DNA of 64,000 bases from Lachancea thermotolerans CBS 6340 (lineage: Eukaryota; Ascomycota; Saccharomycetes; Saccharomycetales; Saccharomycetaceae), in contig NC_013082.1 in NCBI RefSeq assembly GCF_000142805.1, forward strand, positions 868,001-932,000, given 5' to 3'. The position numbers and the translations under genes were made by a program. Shown here piece by piece: positions 38,525 through 48,561 of this stretch. The notes below the pieces were generated by a model. The model was not told the origin of the DNA, did no database searches, and saw only the letters and a program-made list of their open reading frames with translations. The stretch's first letter is position 1. The number at the start of each line of letters is the position of its first letter.

Positions 38525-38591
38525 GGACAGTATATTAGCGAAACCCCAGTGAATAATGAACTTACAGCCTTAAAAGCTGCAAAAAATATAA

Positions 38592-38673
38592 CGACACCAG
38601 CAGGATTTGAACCAGCGCGGGCAGAGCCCAACAGATTTCAAGTCTGTCGCCTTAACCACTCGGCCATAGTGCC
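38592..38673 (-). tRNA. tRNA-Ser (TGA)
   Basis: An 82-nt gene with the long variable arm of class II tRNAs (GGGCTCTGCCC). Acceptor GGCACTA pairs with TGGTGTC, with discriminator G. The anticodon arm is CAGA/TCTG with loop CTTGAAA, anticodon TGA. The T arm contains GGTTCAAATCC. The coding strand has a T run just past the 3' end (A run at 38581-38586 on the plus strand) as terminator. No intron. Confidence 0.96.
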
Positions 38674-39082
38674 ATGAACGAAGATTCTATGTGAAAATTC
38701 AATATCAGTAATTGGGTTAAACTTGATCGTGCGCGATATTAGAATATGTCATAAAACAATAATGGAACAAGGATATTCTGAGACAACGAAGGAACAACAT
38801 CAGAGATAATGAGGCTTGCTCTAGGTCTCCGGATCTATAACTATAAGTACTACTGCATCCAAGGCTCAGTATGAGATTAAGTAGAAGAAAGGAGGAAGGA
38901 TCCTCGGATAGAAGAATAACCGCGACCGTATAGAGGCTATTAACCGCCAACTTCATCATAATCCAGAAGCTCATAATAACATACGAAAGAATAGTTGTTG
39001 TCATCGCTATCGACTAGCGTTGTCACACAACTTGGAGTTTATTATGCAGATATATACTGACTACGGGATATTTATCAAGAAT
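38674..39082. other. Intergenic between tRNA-Ser and MED1; possible old LTR fragment
   Basis: A 409-bp AT-rich stretch with no gene. It sits immediately upstream of a tRNA gene, a favoured target of yeast Ty1/copia-type elements, and its sequence is unlike the surrounding promoters. It contains CAACA (38795-38799) and TGTTG (38996-39000), motifs that end many Ty LTRs. I could not define matching ends or a target-site repeat, so a solo LTR fossil is only a possibility. Confidence 0.3.
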
Positions 39083-40417
39083 TCAAGCGACGCAGCCCTT
39101 CAGTTTTGTTAGAAACTCCTGCCATTCATGGACTCCCATGTGAATGTCACAGCGGCTTCCTGGGCCCAATTGAATATACTCTTCGTTTAAGGCTAGATCC
39201 ACCGGTTCTGATGGATCTTCATCTTCTAGCACTGGCTGGCTCATGACCTCGCTCAGCGAGAACTCAGGAACCACACCATCTTTCACCATGCTTGATTCAT
39301 TCATGCTAGGCCGTCTACCCTTTTGCGAGGACCTACGACGTCTTGTAGCACTAGAGCGTCGCTGCGCGGATATAGTGGTAGAGTTAGACGAAGATCGGCG
39401 TTTTGTTTCGTTGCCAGGTGCGGGAGCAGGGCATTTTATTATTTGCAACACTGGATGCAAAATCTGCTGCCACCATCCTGCCCATTGCAGCAACTCACCT
39501 AGAAGTTCAATGTTCTCATTGCTGATGTTGAATTTAGTTGCTGGCACGAGAGTTGAAGTGAAGTCGTTGGAAACTGGAGTCGAGCGACAATGATTCACTA
39601 TGGTGTATGGCCTTTGAGCGTCCCAATCAAGCAGCAGATCATGTGGAATTGCCTCTTTCGGAATGTGCATATTGATATCGTAGAATTGTAAAGTCAGTAT
39701 CACTCCAGTTGTAACGTTGTCCGGGCTCTCATTAATCCATCCAGATGAGCGGTAGCCAAATTCGTAAAAACGGTGATCGTGATCTTGGCATTCTTCGATC
39801 CCTACCTGGGCAACAGCCTTGTCATTGTGCGTGAGGTAGACTCCAAACCTATTGTCCACGTTGGTCTTGATATCCAGGTCTATGGAAATGTCTTTGAAGT
39901 AGGCTCGCAGATATTCCGGCAGCTCCGTAAAGTACTTGAAAAGGTCGAGCTTTTCACGCTTGGCTGCAATTCCAGGTTCCGTTTCAATGTTTGAATGCGT
40001 GTCCAGCGTGGTCAGAAACCTGAGGTTGTAGTAGAAGGTCTGCAGATTCGGGAAGCAGCTGAGCGAGTTGAAAAGGATGTTTCCGTTGTCGCCGTCGTTG
40101 TAGTAGTTGAAGTTGTCGAAGTTGCTAGCTAGCACCAGCTTGACATCCTTCACTTGTTTATCGGACTTGTGAAAGTCCATGTCTATTACGATAATCTTCG
40201 ATGCCGTGGACAGGCGAATGGTCTCATTGTCTATGTTGTCTGTAAAGGACTCCAGCTTGAGGGTCTTACATAGCCGCGTGATGTTTTCTAGCGTAACAAG
40301 CCCTGGCTTATACTCCTGGAGCAAGCAGATCATTTGCCCTAGCGTCTCAGCATACGCGTCGCTCATTGGAGGGCTGTGGGGAGTTTGTGAGCGTTGACGA
40401 GCCTCTGCGTGGATCAT
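39083..40417 (-). CDS. MED1: Mediator complex subunit Med1
   Basis: Med1 is a middle-module subunit of Mediator, which connects activators with RNA polymerase II. The 444 residues are shorter than in S. cerevisiae (about 566). The N-terminal half has the fungal Med1 pattern: a helical start (MSDAYAETLGQMICLLQEYKPGLVTLENITRLC in pieces), LSTASKIIVIDMDFHKSDKQVKDVKLVLA, and an FGVYLTHNDKAVAQ region. A Ser/Arg-rich basic stretch lies at about 345-385 (RRSSATRRRRSSQKGRR) and looks like a nuclear signal or phosphorylated linker. The first ATG is used; a second at codon 18 is also plausible. The order MED1-SPE3-HOS1 matches YPR070W-YPR068C. Confidence 0.88.
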   Translation of the reverse strand: MIHAEARQRSQTPHSPPMSDAYAETLGQMICLLQEYKPGLVTLENITRLCKTLKLESFTDNIDNETIRLSTASKIIVIDMDFHKSDKQVKDVKLVLASNFDNFNYYNDGDNGNILFNSLSCFPNLQTFYYNLRFLTTLDTHSNIETEPGIAAKREKLDLFKYFTELPEYLRAYFKDISIDLDIKTNVDNRFGVYLTHNDKAVAQVGIEECQDHDHRFYEFGYRSSGWINESPDNVTTGVILTLQFYDINMHIPKEAIPHDLLLDWDAQRPYTIVNHCRSTPVSNDFTSTLVPATKFNISNENIELLGELLQWAGWWQQILHPVLQIIKCPAPAPGNETKRRSSSNSTTISAQRRSSATRRRRSSQKGRRPSMNESSMVKDGVVPEFSLSEVMSQPVLEDEDPSEPVDLALNEEYIQLGPGSRCDIHMGVHEWQEFLTKLKGCVA

Positions 40418-41234
40418 TCAAGACATGCCTAATTTAGGTTCACCATATAGCATCTGTTCGTATTTAGTGATTTGATATTACTCGCATCAACCCCCTTAGG
40501 GTAGCACGTCTAGTCGACTATTCTGGTTCTATATCTACGGGGTGGTCGGAATCGCTCCCATAACGCCAAGTTCTGCGCACTTTGGCTGCGGAAACGCCGT
40601 TCCAAATTTGCGCAATGATCGAGGTCCAACTAGGTTACCGTGTTGGTGCTGAAAAACCGCAATAATTACCATATCGAACAATTGCAAGCGGATCTCTTTT
40701 ACCGCTTCTTAAATGAGCAAGGTCCCACGCCAGTTTTCCGCTTAATCAGCTGTGACATTATTATTCAAGTCATTCAATACGCAAGCAATCATTAGCGCAT
40801 GCGTTATCCATCTCATTGCACAAGACAGAAGCCATTGAGCTATGGCATCTGGTTGATTAGTGTTGAGTTAATTGCAGTTTACAGGTAGGACAGTTTTTTA
40901 TTCCCTTCGCTGCCCTGGAGATGGAGATGTCAGGGATCTTCGATGGATCCCCACCTTAGCAAAACAAAAAGTCAACAGCTTGCAGATGCCTCGCTTAATT
41001 GCAGTATTTTCGTGTATGCTAATGCGTAGTTTCAGCACCCGCTGAAGTCGCCAGCGTATATCTTGCCCCAATGATTTTTGTATCTTGCCGTTGAAAAAAC
41101 GGGCAAAATTTTTTACAAAATTGAAGGCATTGTTCCTTTGCTTATCAAGAAATTTGCAATAGTTCAACCATTTATATAAAACCTAATCAGCAGTCGTAGA
41201 ATTCGCATATTACTTCCAACTCCTCAAGCTCAAC
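40418..41234. other. Divergent promoter region MED1 / SPE3
   Basis: An 817-bp region between divergent genes. It contains an A/T-rich part close to SPE3 (T-runs near 40891 and A/T runs at 41100-41120) and moderately GC-rich sequence near MED1. A minus-strand open frame at 40898-41167 lacks an ATG and is not convincing. No RNA gene was recognised. Confidence 0.5.
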
Positions 41235-42119
41235 ATGTCTCAAGAAATTACTCACCCTACTATCAAAGACGGATGGTTCAGAGAGATCTCTGACACTATG
41301 TGGCCGGGCCAGGCCATGACCTTGAGAGTCGAAAAGGTCTTGCATCATGAAAAATCCAAGTACCAAGACGTGTTGATCTTCAAGTCTACTGACTACGGTA
41401 ACGTTTTGGTTTTGGACAACGCGATCCAAGTCACTGAGAGAGATGAATTCTCTTACCAGGAAATGATCGCTCATCTGGGCCTGAACTCGCACCCCAACCC
41501 CAAGAAAGTGCTCGTCATTGGTGGTGGTGACGGCGGTGTTTTGAGAGAAATTGTCAAGCACGAGTCCGTCGAGGAGGCTTGGTTGTGCGACATTGACGAG
41601 GCTGTGATTAGACTCTCCAAGCAATACTTGCCCGAGATGGCCGCCTCTTACTCGCACCCCAAGGTCAAGACCCACATTGGAGATGGCTTCCAGTTCTTGA
41701 GAGACTACCAAAACACCTTTGACGTGATTATCACCGACTCTTCCGACCCTGAAGGTCCCGCCGAAACTCTGTTCCAGAAGCCATACTTTGAGCTTTTGAG
41801 CAGCGCATTGACCGAGAAGGGTGTCATTACCACTCAGGGTGAGAGCATCTGGTTACACCTGCCAATTATCAAGGAATTGAAGAAGGCTTGCTCCGAGGTT
41901 TTCCCAACTGTTGAGTACGCTTACACCACTATTCCTACCTACCCATCTGGTCAAATCGGCTTCATGGTGTGCTCCAAGGACGGCAGCGTCGACGTTAAAA
42001 AGCCATTGCGCCAGAAGTCTGACGAAGAGGAGGCCAAGCTCTACAAGTACTACAACAAAAAGATCCATGAGGCCGCCTTTGTGCTGCCTACCTGGGCTGC
42101 CAAAGAGCTTGAACTGTAA
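41235..42119 (+). CDS. SPE3: Spermidine synthase Spe3
   Basis: Spe3 moves an aminopropyl group from decarboxylated S-adenosylmethionine to putrescine, making spermidine, which is needed for hypusine on eIF5A. The 294 residues (S. cerevisiae about 293) show the N-terminal beta domain with FREI-like start ([23 protein letters not shown]), the cofactor motif [15 protein letters not shown] at about residues 92-106, the DIDEAV acidic loop, and the catalytic stretch [17 protein letters not shown] with Asp residues. Codons are highly biased, suggesting strong expression. It is in tandem with HOS1. Confidence 0.97.
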   Translation: MSQEITHPTIKDGWFREISDTMWPGQAMTLRVEKVLHHEKSKYQDVLIFKSTDYGNVLVLDNAIQVTERDEFSYQEMIAHLGLNSHPNPKKVLVIGGGDGGVLREIVKHESVEEAWLCDIDEAVIRLSKQYLPEMAASYSHPKVKTHIGDGFQFLRDYQNTFDVIITDSSDPEGPAETLFQKPYFELLSSALTEKGVITTQGESIWLHLPIIKELKKACSEVFPTVEYAYTTIPTYPSGQIGFMVCSKDGSVDVKKPLRQKSDEEEAKLYKYYNKKIHEAAFVLPTWAAKELEL

Positions 42120-42297
42120 CACCCTGAATAGCCAGTATGTTCACATTGCTCGCCCTGAGCATTTCAGTAATTAATATGTAGCTAATCAGATCTCTCAGTT
42201 ATGTGCGACAATAACTGAAGCGAAAGTTTGTCAAACTTTCATCGATTTTTCGAAGCCTACGCCCTCAAATCTTTTTTGTTGAGATTGTTGAGCTGCA

Positions 42298-43722
42298 ATG
42301 GTGTATCTGACGATTTCAACGTCGCCTTTTCAATCTCAAGTTTCGGACCTTCTTCCGTGTAACAACAATTCCAAATCGTCGTTGTCTTTTGCGTTGCTTA
42401 ACGCGTATGGTTTGTTGAAATACTTTGATGAGGTTGTAAGCCTGCCGAGCAGCTCGATCAATGATTTAACGCCTTTTCATTGTAAAGAATACCTCAAGCT
42501 GGTTCTAGATCCTGAGCTTATAAAGGAGGCTTCGAGCGATGAAGTTGATCGTGGCTGGGAGTCTCTAGCATTGATGGCCAAGGATTGGGGCGAGCTCCAG
42601 AGTGACGAACAATCATTCGCTTGGTTCGAGAACAAAAAGCTGCTTTATGAATTCTACTCTCACGCTCTAGGTCTCGAGCCATGCTCTGAGGGCGAGAGTT
42701 CTGTTCAGTGCGGCGAATTGGGGCCTTCGGACCCTGGCAGCCCCCAGCGCGAACTTCTATCCGGTTATAATGGTGGATTCAGTGAAACTGGTCTGGATAG
42801 ACGCGTTTTGGAGAAATATGGTCTCTCACACGACTGCTACCTCTTTGCGTATTTACCACTCTATTGCCAAGTTATCGCCGGTGCCACTCTCTCTCTGGTA
42901 CGTGCTGCATGCCTGCGACACGAGCGTGCAATTTCTATCAACTGGGATGGCGGACGACATCATGCATCGAGGTCTCGGGCTAGCGGCTTCTGCTACATTA
43001 ATGATATTGCCCTTCTCATTCAAAAACTACGTAGGCGGGGCATTCGGAGAATAAGCTATATTGATTTTGATCTACACCATTGCGATGGAGTTGAACGAGC
43101 CTTTCAGCACTCTCAAAGCGTGCAAACCATATCTGTTCACCTTCATGAGCCTGGGTTCTTTCCAGGTACCGGTTCCTTGAAAGAAGCATCCGTTGGCAAA
43201 AACGTTGTGAACATCCCTGTACAGCATGGAATGGACGACACATTTCTTAACCAAATAGTACAACGTGTCATAATGCCATGCATACGAAGCCATAACCCAG
43301 AAGTTTTAGTGATCCAATGTGGCGGTGACGGCCTTATGGGTGACAAATACAAGGAGTGGCAGTTGACAATCAAAGGGCTCGTTAATAATATAATGTACAT
43401 TGTGCGGGGGTTTCCCGCCACAAATGTGGTTATGCTGGGTGGCGGAGGTTACAACGAAAGGCTCATGAGCCGATTTTACACTTACTTGACGTGGAAGGTG
43501 GTTGAATTTTCCAGGGGTGAGGGCCTTAAGGATCCATTTGATTGCGAAGAGGACATTATTCCCGACCATGAGTTCATTGAGAGTTATAAAGACGAATTTT
43601 ACAAGTTTTGGGCTTACGACATTGACGGAGGCAAAGGCAAGTTGCTAAAAAATGAAAATGACCTCGACTACGTCATGAGGCTAGCCGGTTTTTACAATGT
43701 TAGAAATAAAGAAGTCGTTTAG
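42298..43722 (+). CDS. HOS1: Class I histone deacetylase Hos1
   Basis: Hos1 is a zinc-dependent deacetylase. In S. cerevisiae it deacetylates cohesin subunit Smc3 and can be recruited by Tup1-Cyc8. The 474 residues (S. cerevisiae about 470) contain the active-site motifs GGRHHASRSRASGFCYIND (His-His pair) at about 216-234, IDFDLHHCDGVE with zinc-binding Asp and His, and HLHEPGFFPGTG. A second metal Asp lies in QCGGDGL, and the GGGGYN motif is near 380. The catalytic set looks complete. The stop codon TAG (43720-43722) overlaps the stop of convergent ALG1. Syntenic with YPR068C. Confidence 0.95.
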   Translation: MVYLTISTSPFQSQVSDLLPCNNNSKSSLSFALLNAYGLLKYFDEVVSLPSSSINDLTPFHCKEYLKLVLDPELIKEASSDEVDRGWESLALMAKDWGELQSDEQSFAWFENKKLLYEFYSHALGLEPCSEGESSVQCGELGPSDPGSPQRELLSGYNGGFSETGLDRRVLEKYGLSHDCYLFAYLPLYCQVIAGATLSLVRAACLRHERAISINWDGGRHHASRSRASGFCYINDIALLIQKLRRRGIRRISYIDFDLHHCDGVERAFQHSQSVQTISVHLHEPGFFPGTGSLKEASVGKNVVNIPVQHGMDDTFLNQIVQRVIMPCIRSHNPEVLVIQCGGDGLMGDKYKEWQLTIKGLVNNIMYIVRGFPATNVVMLGGGGYNERLMSRFYTYLTWKVVEFSRGEGLKDPFDCEEDIIPDHEFIESYKDEFYKFWAYDIDGGKGKLLKNENDLDYVMRLAGFYNVRNKEVV

Positions 43723-45062
43723 CGCCGTATAACTGATATCTCTTCCATAGCCTTCTCCCATGAATCCTGCCACCTGTTGTTTGACTCTTTAAGTGCCCCA
43801 GCCTTTAGCACCTCGCTTACGTGGCTGTCTTTCATGATGAAAATCAAGGCCTCATGAAGTTCCCTCCGATCCAGGAACTTCAATCCGTTAACATTATGCT
43901 GCACCAACTCATTTAGCACTGGGTAGTTGTATGAGACCACAGGAATGCCTGAGCCAAACATATCAAGGATTTTCATTGGAAGATCTAGTCCAGAACTCGA
44001 AGTGTGAAGGGAAACTCCGTAATCACACAGCTGCAAGAGCTTAGGGTAGTCCTCATTAGAGAGCCACAAGAACTCGATGTGCACGCGATCCCACTTTGTT
44101 TCCGCAACCTTGTCAATAAAATGCTGCTTGAGCGGGCCTTTCCCCGTCACAAAGCAAAGTATCTTCGGCAGTTTGTCATCAAACTTTTCGCAGGAATTCT
44201 CATAGATTTTCAATGCTCCGATGAGAATTGACAAGTCCTCATCAGGTGTGAACGAGGTTGAAGTCACAATGATACGGTCTCCCTTTGAGATGTTGAAATC
44301 ACCAGGTATGAAGGGCTTGATGAAGTCTTGTTGGAGAGCGGCTTGGCGATCTGCCTTGAGCGGCCTGAATTGGAATGCAGGTCTGTCATATAGCACCGCA
44401 ACTCTTTTTTTTGAAAGACCAAATGTATGAATTAAGTAGTCCTTCATGGCTCTTGTGACAGTAAGATTGTACGCGGCGAACTTTGCAAAGATGTACTCCA
44501 CAGCGAACGAAATGAGCACTAAAGGATGCCAAAATGAGCCTAGCTTGAGCTTGAGGATCGAATAGCCGAAATTGTGCCAGTCTATGATGAGTTTGCAGCG
44601 TGAAAATGTGCAATACACGGCAGCCATTGGCAGAATCGGAATGCTGGGAGGATTCTGTAGGAGGAAATAGTCACTTCCTCTCAGGCGCCATAACAATCGC
44701 AGAATTGCGTATATCTGGAGAGAAACTTTCCTGACGGCCTTTATCAAGAAAGAGCCACCTTTGCGGCCTTGAAAGGCTGGAAGCTGGTGAATCGTTATAT
44801 TAGTGTCCTCTAAGATGTCCGAAGGAGGCTGTTCCTCTAAGTAGCCGCAGAGCTCAACCTGCCAGCCCTGTTGGCTAAAGCTGCGGGCATGGTAGCACAT
44901 ACGCGGGGAATGACCTAGGTCGCCCAAAACGCAAATGATAATGCGTTTCTTTGTTGATCTGTTCCCGTAGAACAGGAACGGAACTGTCAAATAGCATACT
45001 AAAGGTAACGATGCATATACGGTGAGAAGCCACCAGACCCACTGCGGAAGCCCTTCAAACAT
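43719..45062 (-). CDS. ALG1: Beta-1,4-mannosyltransferase Alg1
   Basis: Alg1 adds the first mannose to GlcNAc2-PP-dolichol on the cytosolic face of the ER in N-glycan assembly. From the ATG at 45062 it has 447 residues (S. cerevisiae about 449). Six upstream codons in frame start with GTG and are left out. An N-terminal membrane anchor is seen at residues 6-30 (WVWWLLTVYASLPLVCYL). The GT-B fold follows, with VLGDLGHSPRMCYHA, SLHTSSSGLDLPMKILDMFG and the late donor-binding region. HOS1 and ALG1 converge with a 4-bp overlap of their coding ends. The gene belongs to the chr II block (YBR110W). Confidence 0.96.
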   Translation of the reverse strand: MFEGLPQWVWWLLTVYASLPLVCYLTVPFLFYGNRSTKKRIIICVLGDLGHSPRMCYHARSFSQQGWQVELCGYLEEQPPSDILEDTNITIHQLPAFQGRKGGSFLIKAVRKVSLQIYAILRLLWRLRGSDYFLLQNPPSIPILPMAAVYCTFSRCKLIIDWHNFGYSILKLKLGSFWHPLVLISFAVEYIFAKFAAYNLTVTRAMKDYLIHTFGLSKKRVAVLYDRPAFQFRPLKADRQAALQQDFIKPFIPGDFNISKGDRIIVTSTSFTPDEDLSILIGALKIYENSCEKFDDKLPKILCFVTGKGPLKQHFIDKVAETKWDRVHIEFLWLSNEDYPKLLQLCDYGVSLHTSSSGLDLPMKILDMFGSGIPVVSYNYPVLNELVQHNVNGLKFLDRRELHEALIFIMKDSHVSEVLKAGALKESNNRWQDSWEKAMEEISVIRR

Positions 45063-45467
45063 TTCCCCCACCTTAATCACTCAAAGATGAATGCTGCTGA
45101 CGATGCCCAAGAAGATAATGGCTACTCTGGTTTATTCTGTCTTAAGGTGAACTGAGCTTGGTTCAACACTCACCCAGAAATCTACGAATCCTCTGTATTC
45201 GAGTACGGATGTACTTGGGCTTTAAATCCGGATCACCTAGAATACATTTGTGCTCTATTTCAGTCATGTGATAACTTAAACCCCTCTGAGTACTTAAGTA
45301 TTCAGTGGCCGAGTTTCAACTTTTGTTGATGGCACTTCATACGAGTTCCATAAATAACGGTGTATAATAGAATAAGTGGGATCCGCGACCCAAAGGCAAT
45401 GTTTTGCGGGACCTAAAATATAGTTCGGTGAGTCGGAGTCGCACGGATCGAAAAGCTATAACTACTC
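45063..45467. other. Divergent promoter region ALG1 / CMD1
   Basis: A 405-bp region between divergent ALG1 and CMD1. Beyond promoters nothing specific stands out; no open frame of note and no RNA gene. Confidence 0.5.
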
Positions 45468-45911
45468 ATGTCCAGGAACCTTACTGAAGAACAGATTGCT
45501 GAGTTCAAGGAGGCATTCGCCTTGTTTGACAAAGACAACAACGGCTCAATTACATCCTCGGAATTGGCCACCGTGATGAGATCTCTGGGTCTATCGCCAA
45601 GCGAGGCCGAGGTTTCCGACTTGATGAATGAGATCGATGTCAATGGAAACCACAAGATCGAGTTCAGCGAGTTTTTGGCGCTAATGTCGCGCCAGCTAAA
45701 GTCCAATGATTCGGAGCAAGAATTGCTTGAGGCTTTTAAGGTCTTCGACAAGAATGGCGACGGGCTGATTTCAGCCGCCGAGCTGAAGCACGTTCTGACC
45801 TCCATTGGTGAGAAGCTGACAGACGCCGAAGTTGATGAGATGCTCAGAGAAGTCAGTGACGGCAGTGGTGAGATCAACATCAAACAGTTTGCTGCACTTC
45901 TCTCGAAATGA
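45468..45911 (+). CDS. CMD1: Calmodulin
   Basis: Cmd1 is the essential calcium sensor for spindle-pole Spc110, myosin and calcineurin. The 147 residues, the same length as in S. cerevisiae, have four EF-hands. The first three have complete calcium loops ([36 protein letters not shown]). The fourth ([12 protein letters not shown]) is one residue short and lacks the first Asp geometry, so it should not bind calcium. The same defect is known in S. cerevisiae Cmd1. It is convergent with AIM3 and keeps the order YBR110W-YBR109C-YBR108W. Confidence 0.98.
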   Translation: MSRNLTEEQIAEFKEAFALFDKDNNGSITSSELATVMRSLGLSPSEAEVSDLMNEIDVNGNHKIEFSEFLALMSRQLKSNDSEQELLEAFKVFDKNGDGLISAAELKHVLTSIGEKLTDAEVDEMLREVSDGSGEINIKQFAALLSK

Positions 45912-46032
45912 AGGCACCGCCGAAATCCTACAAAAGGAACAGAGTATTTCTTTCATTTCGTGGTCTTTAATTGTTTTGTTTAGCTGTATTGGATAAAATA
46001 GCTCTATTTTGAACTGTATCTGAATATTTACT

Positions 46033-48561
46033 TCAATTTTTGTGTAAACGGTCGTTTTCGGACGGAACTGCATTCTTCAAATACCTCCGGAACGGATTGT
46101 CGCCGTCGCTATCGTCCTTCACTTCGGCTTGCTCGTTGGGCTGTAGAGCCTCATTGCTGGCCAGCCTGATTGGAATTTTGGGTTTTACAGGAGGAGCGGC
46201 AGCTTTTATTTTGCCGGAAGATATGAACGAATTGGAGTGCTCGACAAGCGAAGGTACGGCCGCTGGTTTCTCATGAAAACTTCTGGACTTCAACCTTGCC
46301 TCAAGTTCTTGATCGAAGTTGCCTCTACTGTTTCCACCGTTTGAGGCAGTTTTGTTAGGCTGTTCCATTAAGCTCTGCTTTTTGGCGGGTTTTGGTGGTC
46401 TTTTTTTCCCTTTCTCTGTTAAATGGGCGCTCGCTTCCGGGTTGCTTTTGTGGGTGTCGAGAGCTTGTAGCGATCCAGGCAGGGCTTTCTTGATGGGTGG
46501 CGCCTTTTTGGTTTTAGGTATTTGTATCGTTGATCCAGCCACTTTCACCGTTTTTTCTGCTCCTGCCTGTATTGAAGAGGCTGAAAGCGATTGGAGTTCA
46601 ACATTACTTGCGGGAGGGGCGGAGGGGGCATGTGAATGAGAGCTATCATAGGCGGGAGGCGGGTCTAAAGAAGCTGCACGGGAAGGGATTTGCGGAGGGG
46701 CGCGTATACTACGACCTTGTGCGGTTTCTGCATTGCTTGCCGGAGGGGGGCCGTATTTTGAAGGCTTTTCAAAGCTTGGGACTGATCTGGGCGCCTGCTG
46801 CGAACTTTCTTTATCTTTTCGGAACGGTTTTGGAGGTGGCTGGAAGTCAACTTTAATATCGTAGTTGTATGCTCCTGACACAGCACTTTTGGGTTTTATA
46901 TTTTCTCTATCAGCTTTCCCATTAGCCGTGGAGGAGAGTTTTGGAACCGATGAAGTGACAGGCGGCTGTGATGGAACGCTTCGACTCGGTAACCTTGGAG
47001 GAGCTCTTGGTGCAGTGGTGGGTTTAACTGGTGGGGAAGAAGAGCTTCTCATGTCCCTGTTGGCAGGCGTTTGGGTTTCTGATCTGGATGGCTTTGGAGG
47101 GGGAGGAAAATTAACCTGAACACTGCTGTCATACCTCCCTGCTATTCCGTTGTTGGCTCCCTCGCCCTCTCTGCTACTTCTGCCAGTCTGCTGTGGAGTT
47201 TGTCTTGAAGTGCTCATTGCCTTTCCTGTTTCAGTTGTCTTCAAATTAACAGCTGTGCTCTGAGTTGGTGATTTTAACCCACTAGGTGACTGGGACCTTG
47301 ACTTAATCTTGCTCCGTAGGGAGCTTGTTTCGCTGGAAGGACTTTCAGAACGGTTGCGGTGAACAGGAGGTGTTGGTAAGGAAGAGATGTCTACATTTTG
47401 GATTTTTATTCGCAAAGATTCCTTCAATTCTTCAGAGTCTTTCCAGGAATAAGGCTTCACTGTTGTTGCAGAAGTCGGAGATTTGAGCTCCTGCACATCA
47501 GAAACCCCATTTTCTTCAGGAAATGGCTGCGATGTCTGTGCCATGGCTTGTGGCATGACTTGTGGCATGGCTTGTGGCATGACTTGTGGCATGGCTTGTG
47601 GCATGACTTGTGGCATGGCTTGTGGCATGGCTTGCCGTTCTTCTTGTGGAAGCGGTTGAACAGGCAGCGCTGCAGGAGCGCGAACGTACGTCCTCGTTGG
47701 CACAGCTGGTACCGCTGGCGTAGGCTCAGAAACCTTATTTGACGCTATGCTTTCTGGCTGGACTGGCGACTGGGAAGCAGCTAAGTATGACGCATGCGTG
47801 GTTTGCGGGAATGGGCTTGCCATGGTGTTCGCAGGTGGCACTGCAAATGCCTCTTGAGATATATTTGGGTTTTGGGTCGCAATTGAAGCGGTGTCTATAG
47901 TTAGCAACTGACGGGTGGCTCTAGGTAGTGAAGTGTTGGAGAGAAGTTGAGGATCAGCAACTAAACCAGCAGCAGCATTATTGTCCGGTGCTCTATGAGG
48001 AAGTGGCACGGGGCGAGTGTTATATGTTGCTGGAGCAGTGTTGTTAGGGTGCGAGCTAATTGGTAGTTGTGTACCGGGCACAATGGTCGCAGCTCGAGAG
48101 GCTATATGGGGGGCCTGAGAATCTGCAGTGGTGTACTGGGGTACAGGTGCAGGTACTTGGTAGGGGACTGCTTGCGGGTTTCCAATTTGTGGAATTATTG
48201 GATTCTGTTCACTCGAGTATGAAGAGGGCAATGTTGAAGAAGTACGAGAGGTAGCTGCTGGCGGAACATTCCCAGAGCCGCCTCTTGAACTTCCATGATA
48301 CTGGTTTTGCCCCGGTTTGACGGGAGGGGGCGGAAAATTTGAGACATCTGCAGTTAAAGGCGGTGGACTCGATATAGTTAAATCCGAACTGCTACTGTTG
48401 TTGGAGTTCCCTTCTCTTTTGTTTTTGGAACTGTTATAGTGCTGCTTCCCAGCTTTATAGCCAGTTTTAGCGACAAACTTGGTGCCCTTGTATCCCTGCT
48501 TTCCGGCCGTGGCAAGACCAGACATTATGGAGCCTTTGTTGCGGTCCCAGAAGTCGCTCAT
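46033..48561 (-). CDS. AIM3: Cortical actin-patch protein Aim3
   Basis: Aim3 is a proline-rich protein of actin patches that binds Rvs167 and regulates barbed-end growth. The 842 residues (S. cerevisiae about 947) are low-complexity apart from the N-terminus MSDFWDRNKGSIMSGLATAGKQGYKGTKF in part, which is the conserved membrane-binding-like helix. Many poly-proline SH3 ligands are present (FPPPPKPSR, FQPPPKPFRK, PPPVKPG), three of them in the repeated context VQVNFPPPP/IKVDFQPPPKP. A tandem repeat of about seven MPQA/MPQV units lies near residue 320. A C-terminal NPFRRYL motif is conserved. The gene is between CMD1 and IML3 as in YBR108W. Confidence 0.9.
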   Translation of the reverse strand: MSDFWDRNKGSIMSGLATAGKQGYKGTKFVAKTGYKAGKQHYNSSKNKREGNSNNSSSSDLTISSPPPLTADVSNFPPPPVKPGQNQYHGSSRGGSGNVPPAATSRTSSTLPSSYSSEQNPIIPQIGNPQAVPYQVPAPVPQYTTADSQAPHIASRAATIVPGTQLPISSHPNNTAPATYNTRPVPLPHRAPDNNAAAGLVADPQLLSNTSLPRATRQLLTIDTASIATQNPNISQEAFAVPPANTMASPFPQTTHASYLAASQSPVQPESIASNKVSEPTPAVPAVPTRTYVRAPAALPVQPLPQEERQAMPQAMPQVMPQAMPQVMPQAMPQVMPQAMAQTSQPFPEENGVSDVQELKSPTSATTVKPYSWKDSEELKESLRIKIQNVDISSLPTPPVHRNRSESPSSETSSLRSKIKSRSQSPSGLKSPTQSTAVNLKTTETGKAMSTSRQTPQQTGRSSREGEGANNGIAGRYDSSVQVNFPPPPKPSRSETQTPANRDMRSSSSPPVKPTTAPRAPPRLPSRSVPSQPPVTSSVPKLSSTANGKADRENIKPKSAVSGAYNYDIKVDFQPPPKPFRKDKESSQQAPRSVPSFEKPSKYGPPPASNAETAQGRSIRAPPQIPSRAASLDPPPAYDSSHSHAPSAPPASNVELQSLSASSIQAGAEKTVKVAGSTIQIPKTKKAPPIKKALPGSLQALDTHKSNPEASAHLTEKGKKRPPKPAKKQSLMEQPNKTASNGGNSRGNFDQELEARLKSRSFHEKPAAVPSLVEHSNSFISSGKIKAAAPPVKPKIPIRLASNEALQPNEQAEVKDDSDGDNPFRRYLKNAVPSENDRLHKN
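47541..47634 (-). repeat. Minisatellite inside AIM3 (12-bp unit)
   Basis: About seven tandem copies of a 12-bp unit (TGGCATGRCTTG on the plus strand), alternating in one base so that the true period is mostly 24 bp. The unit encodes alternating Met-Pro-Gln-Ala and Met-Pro-Gln-Val. Near-identity of copies suggests recent expansion. Confidence 0.9.

Noticed and set aside
40898-41167. 89-codon minus-strand frame in the MED1-SPE3 spacer
   Set aside because: No ATG and it lies in the SPE3 promoter.
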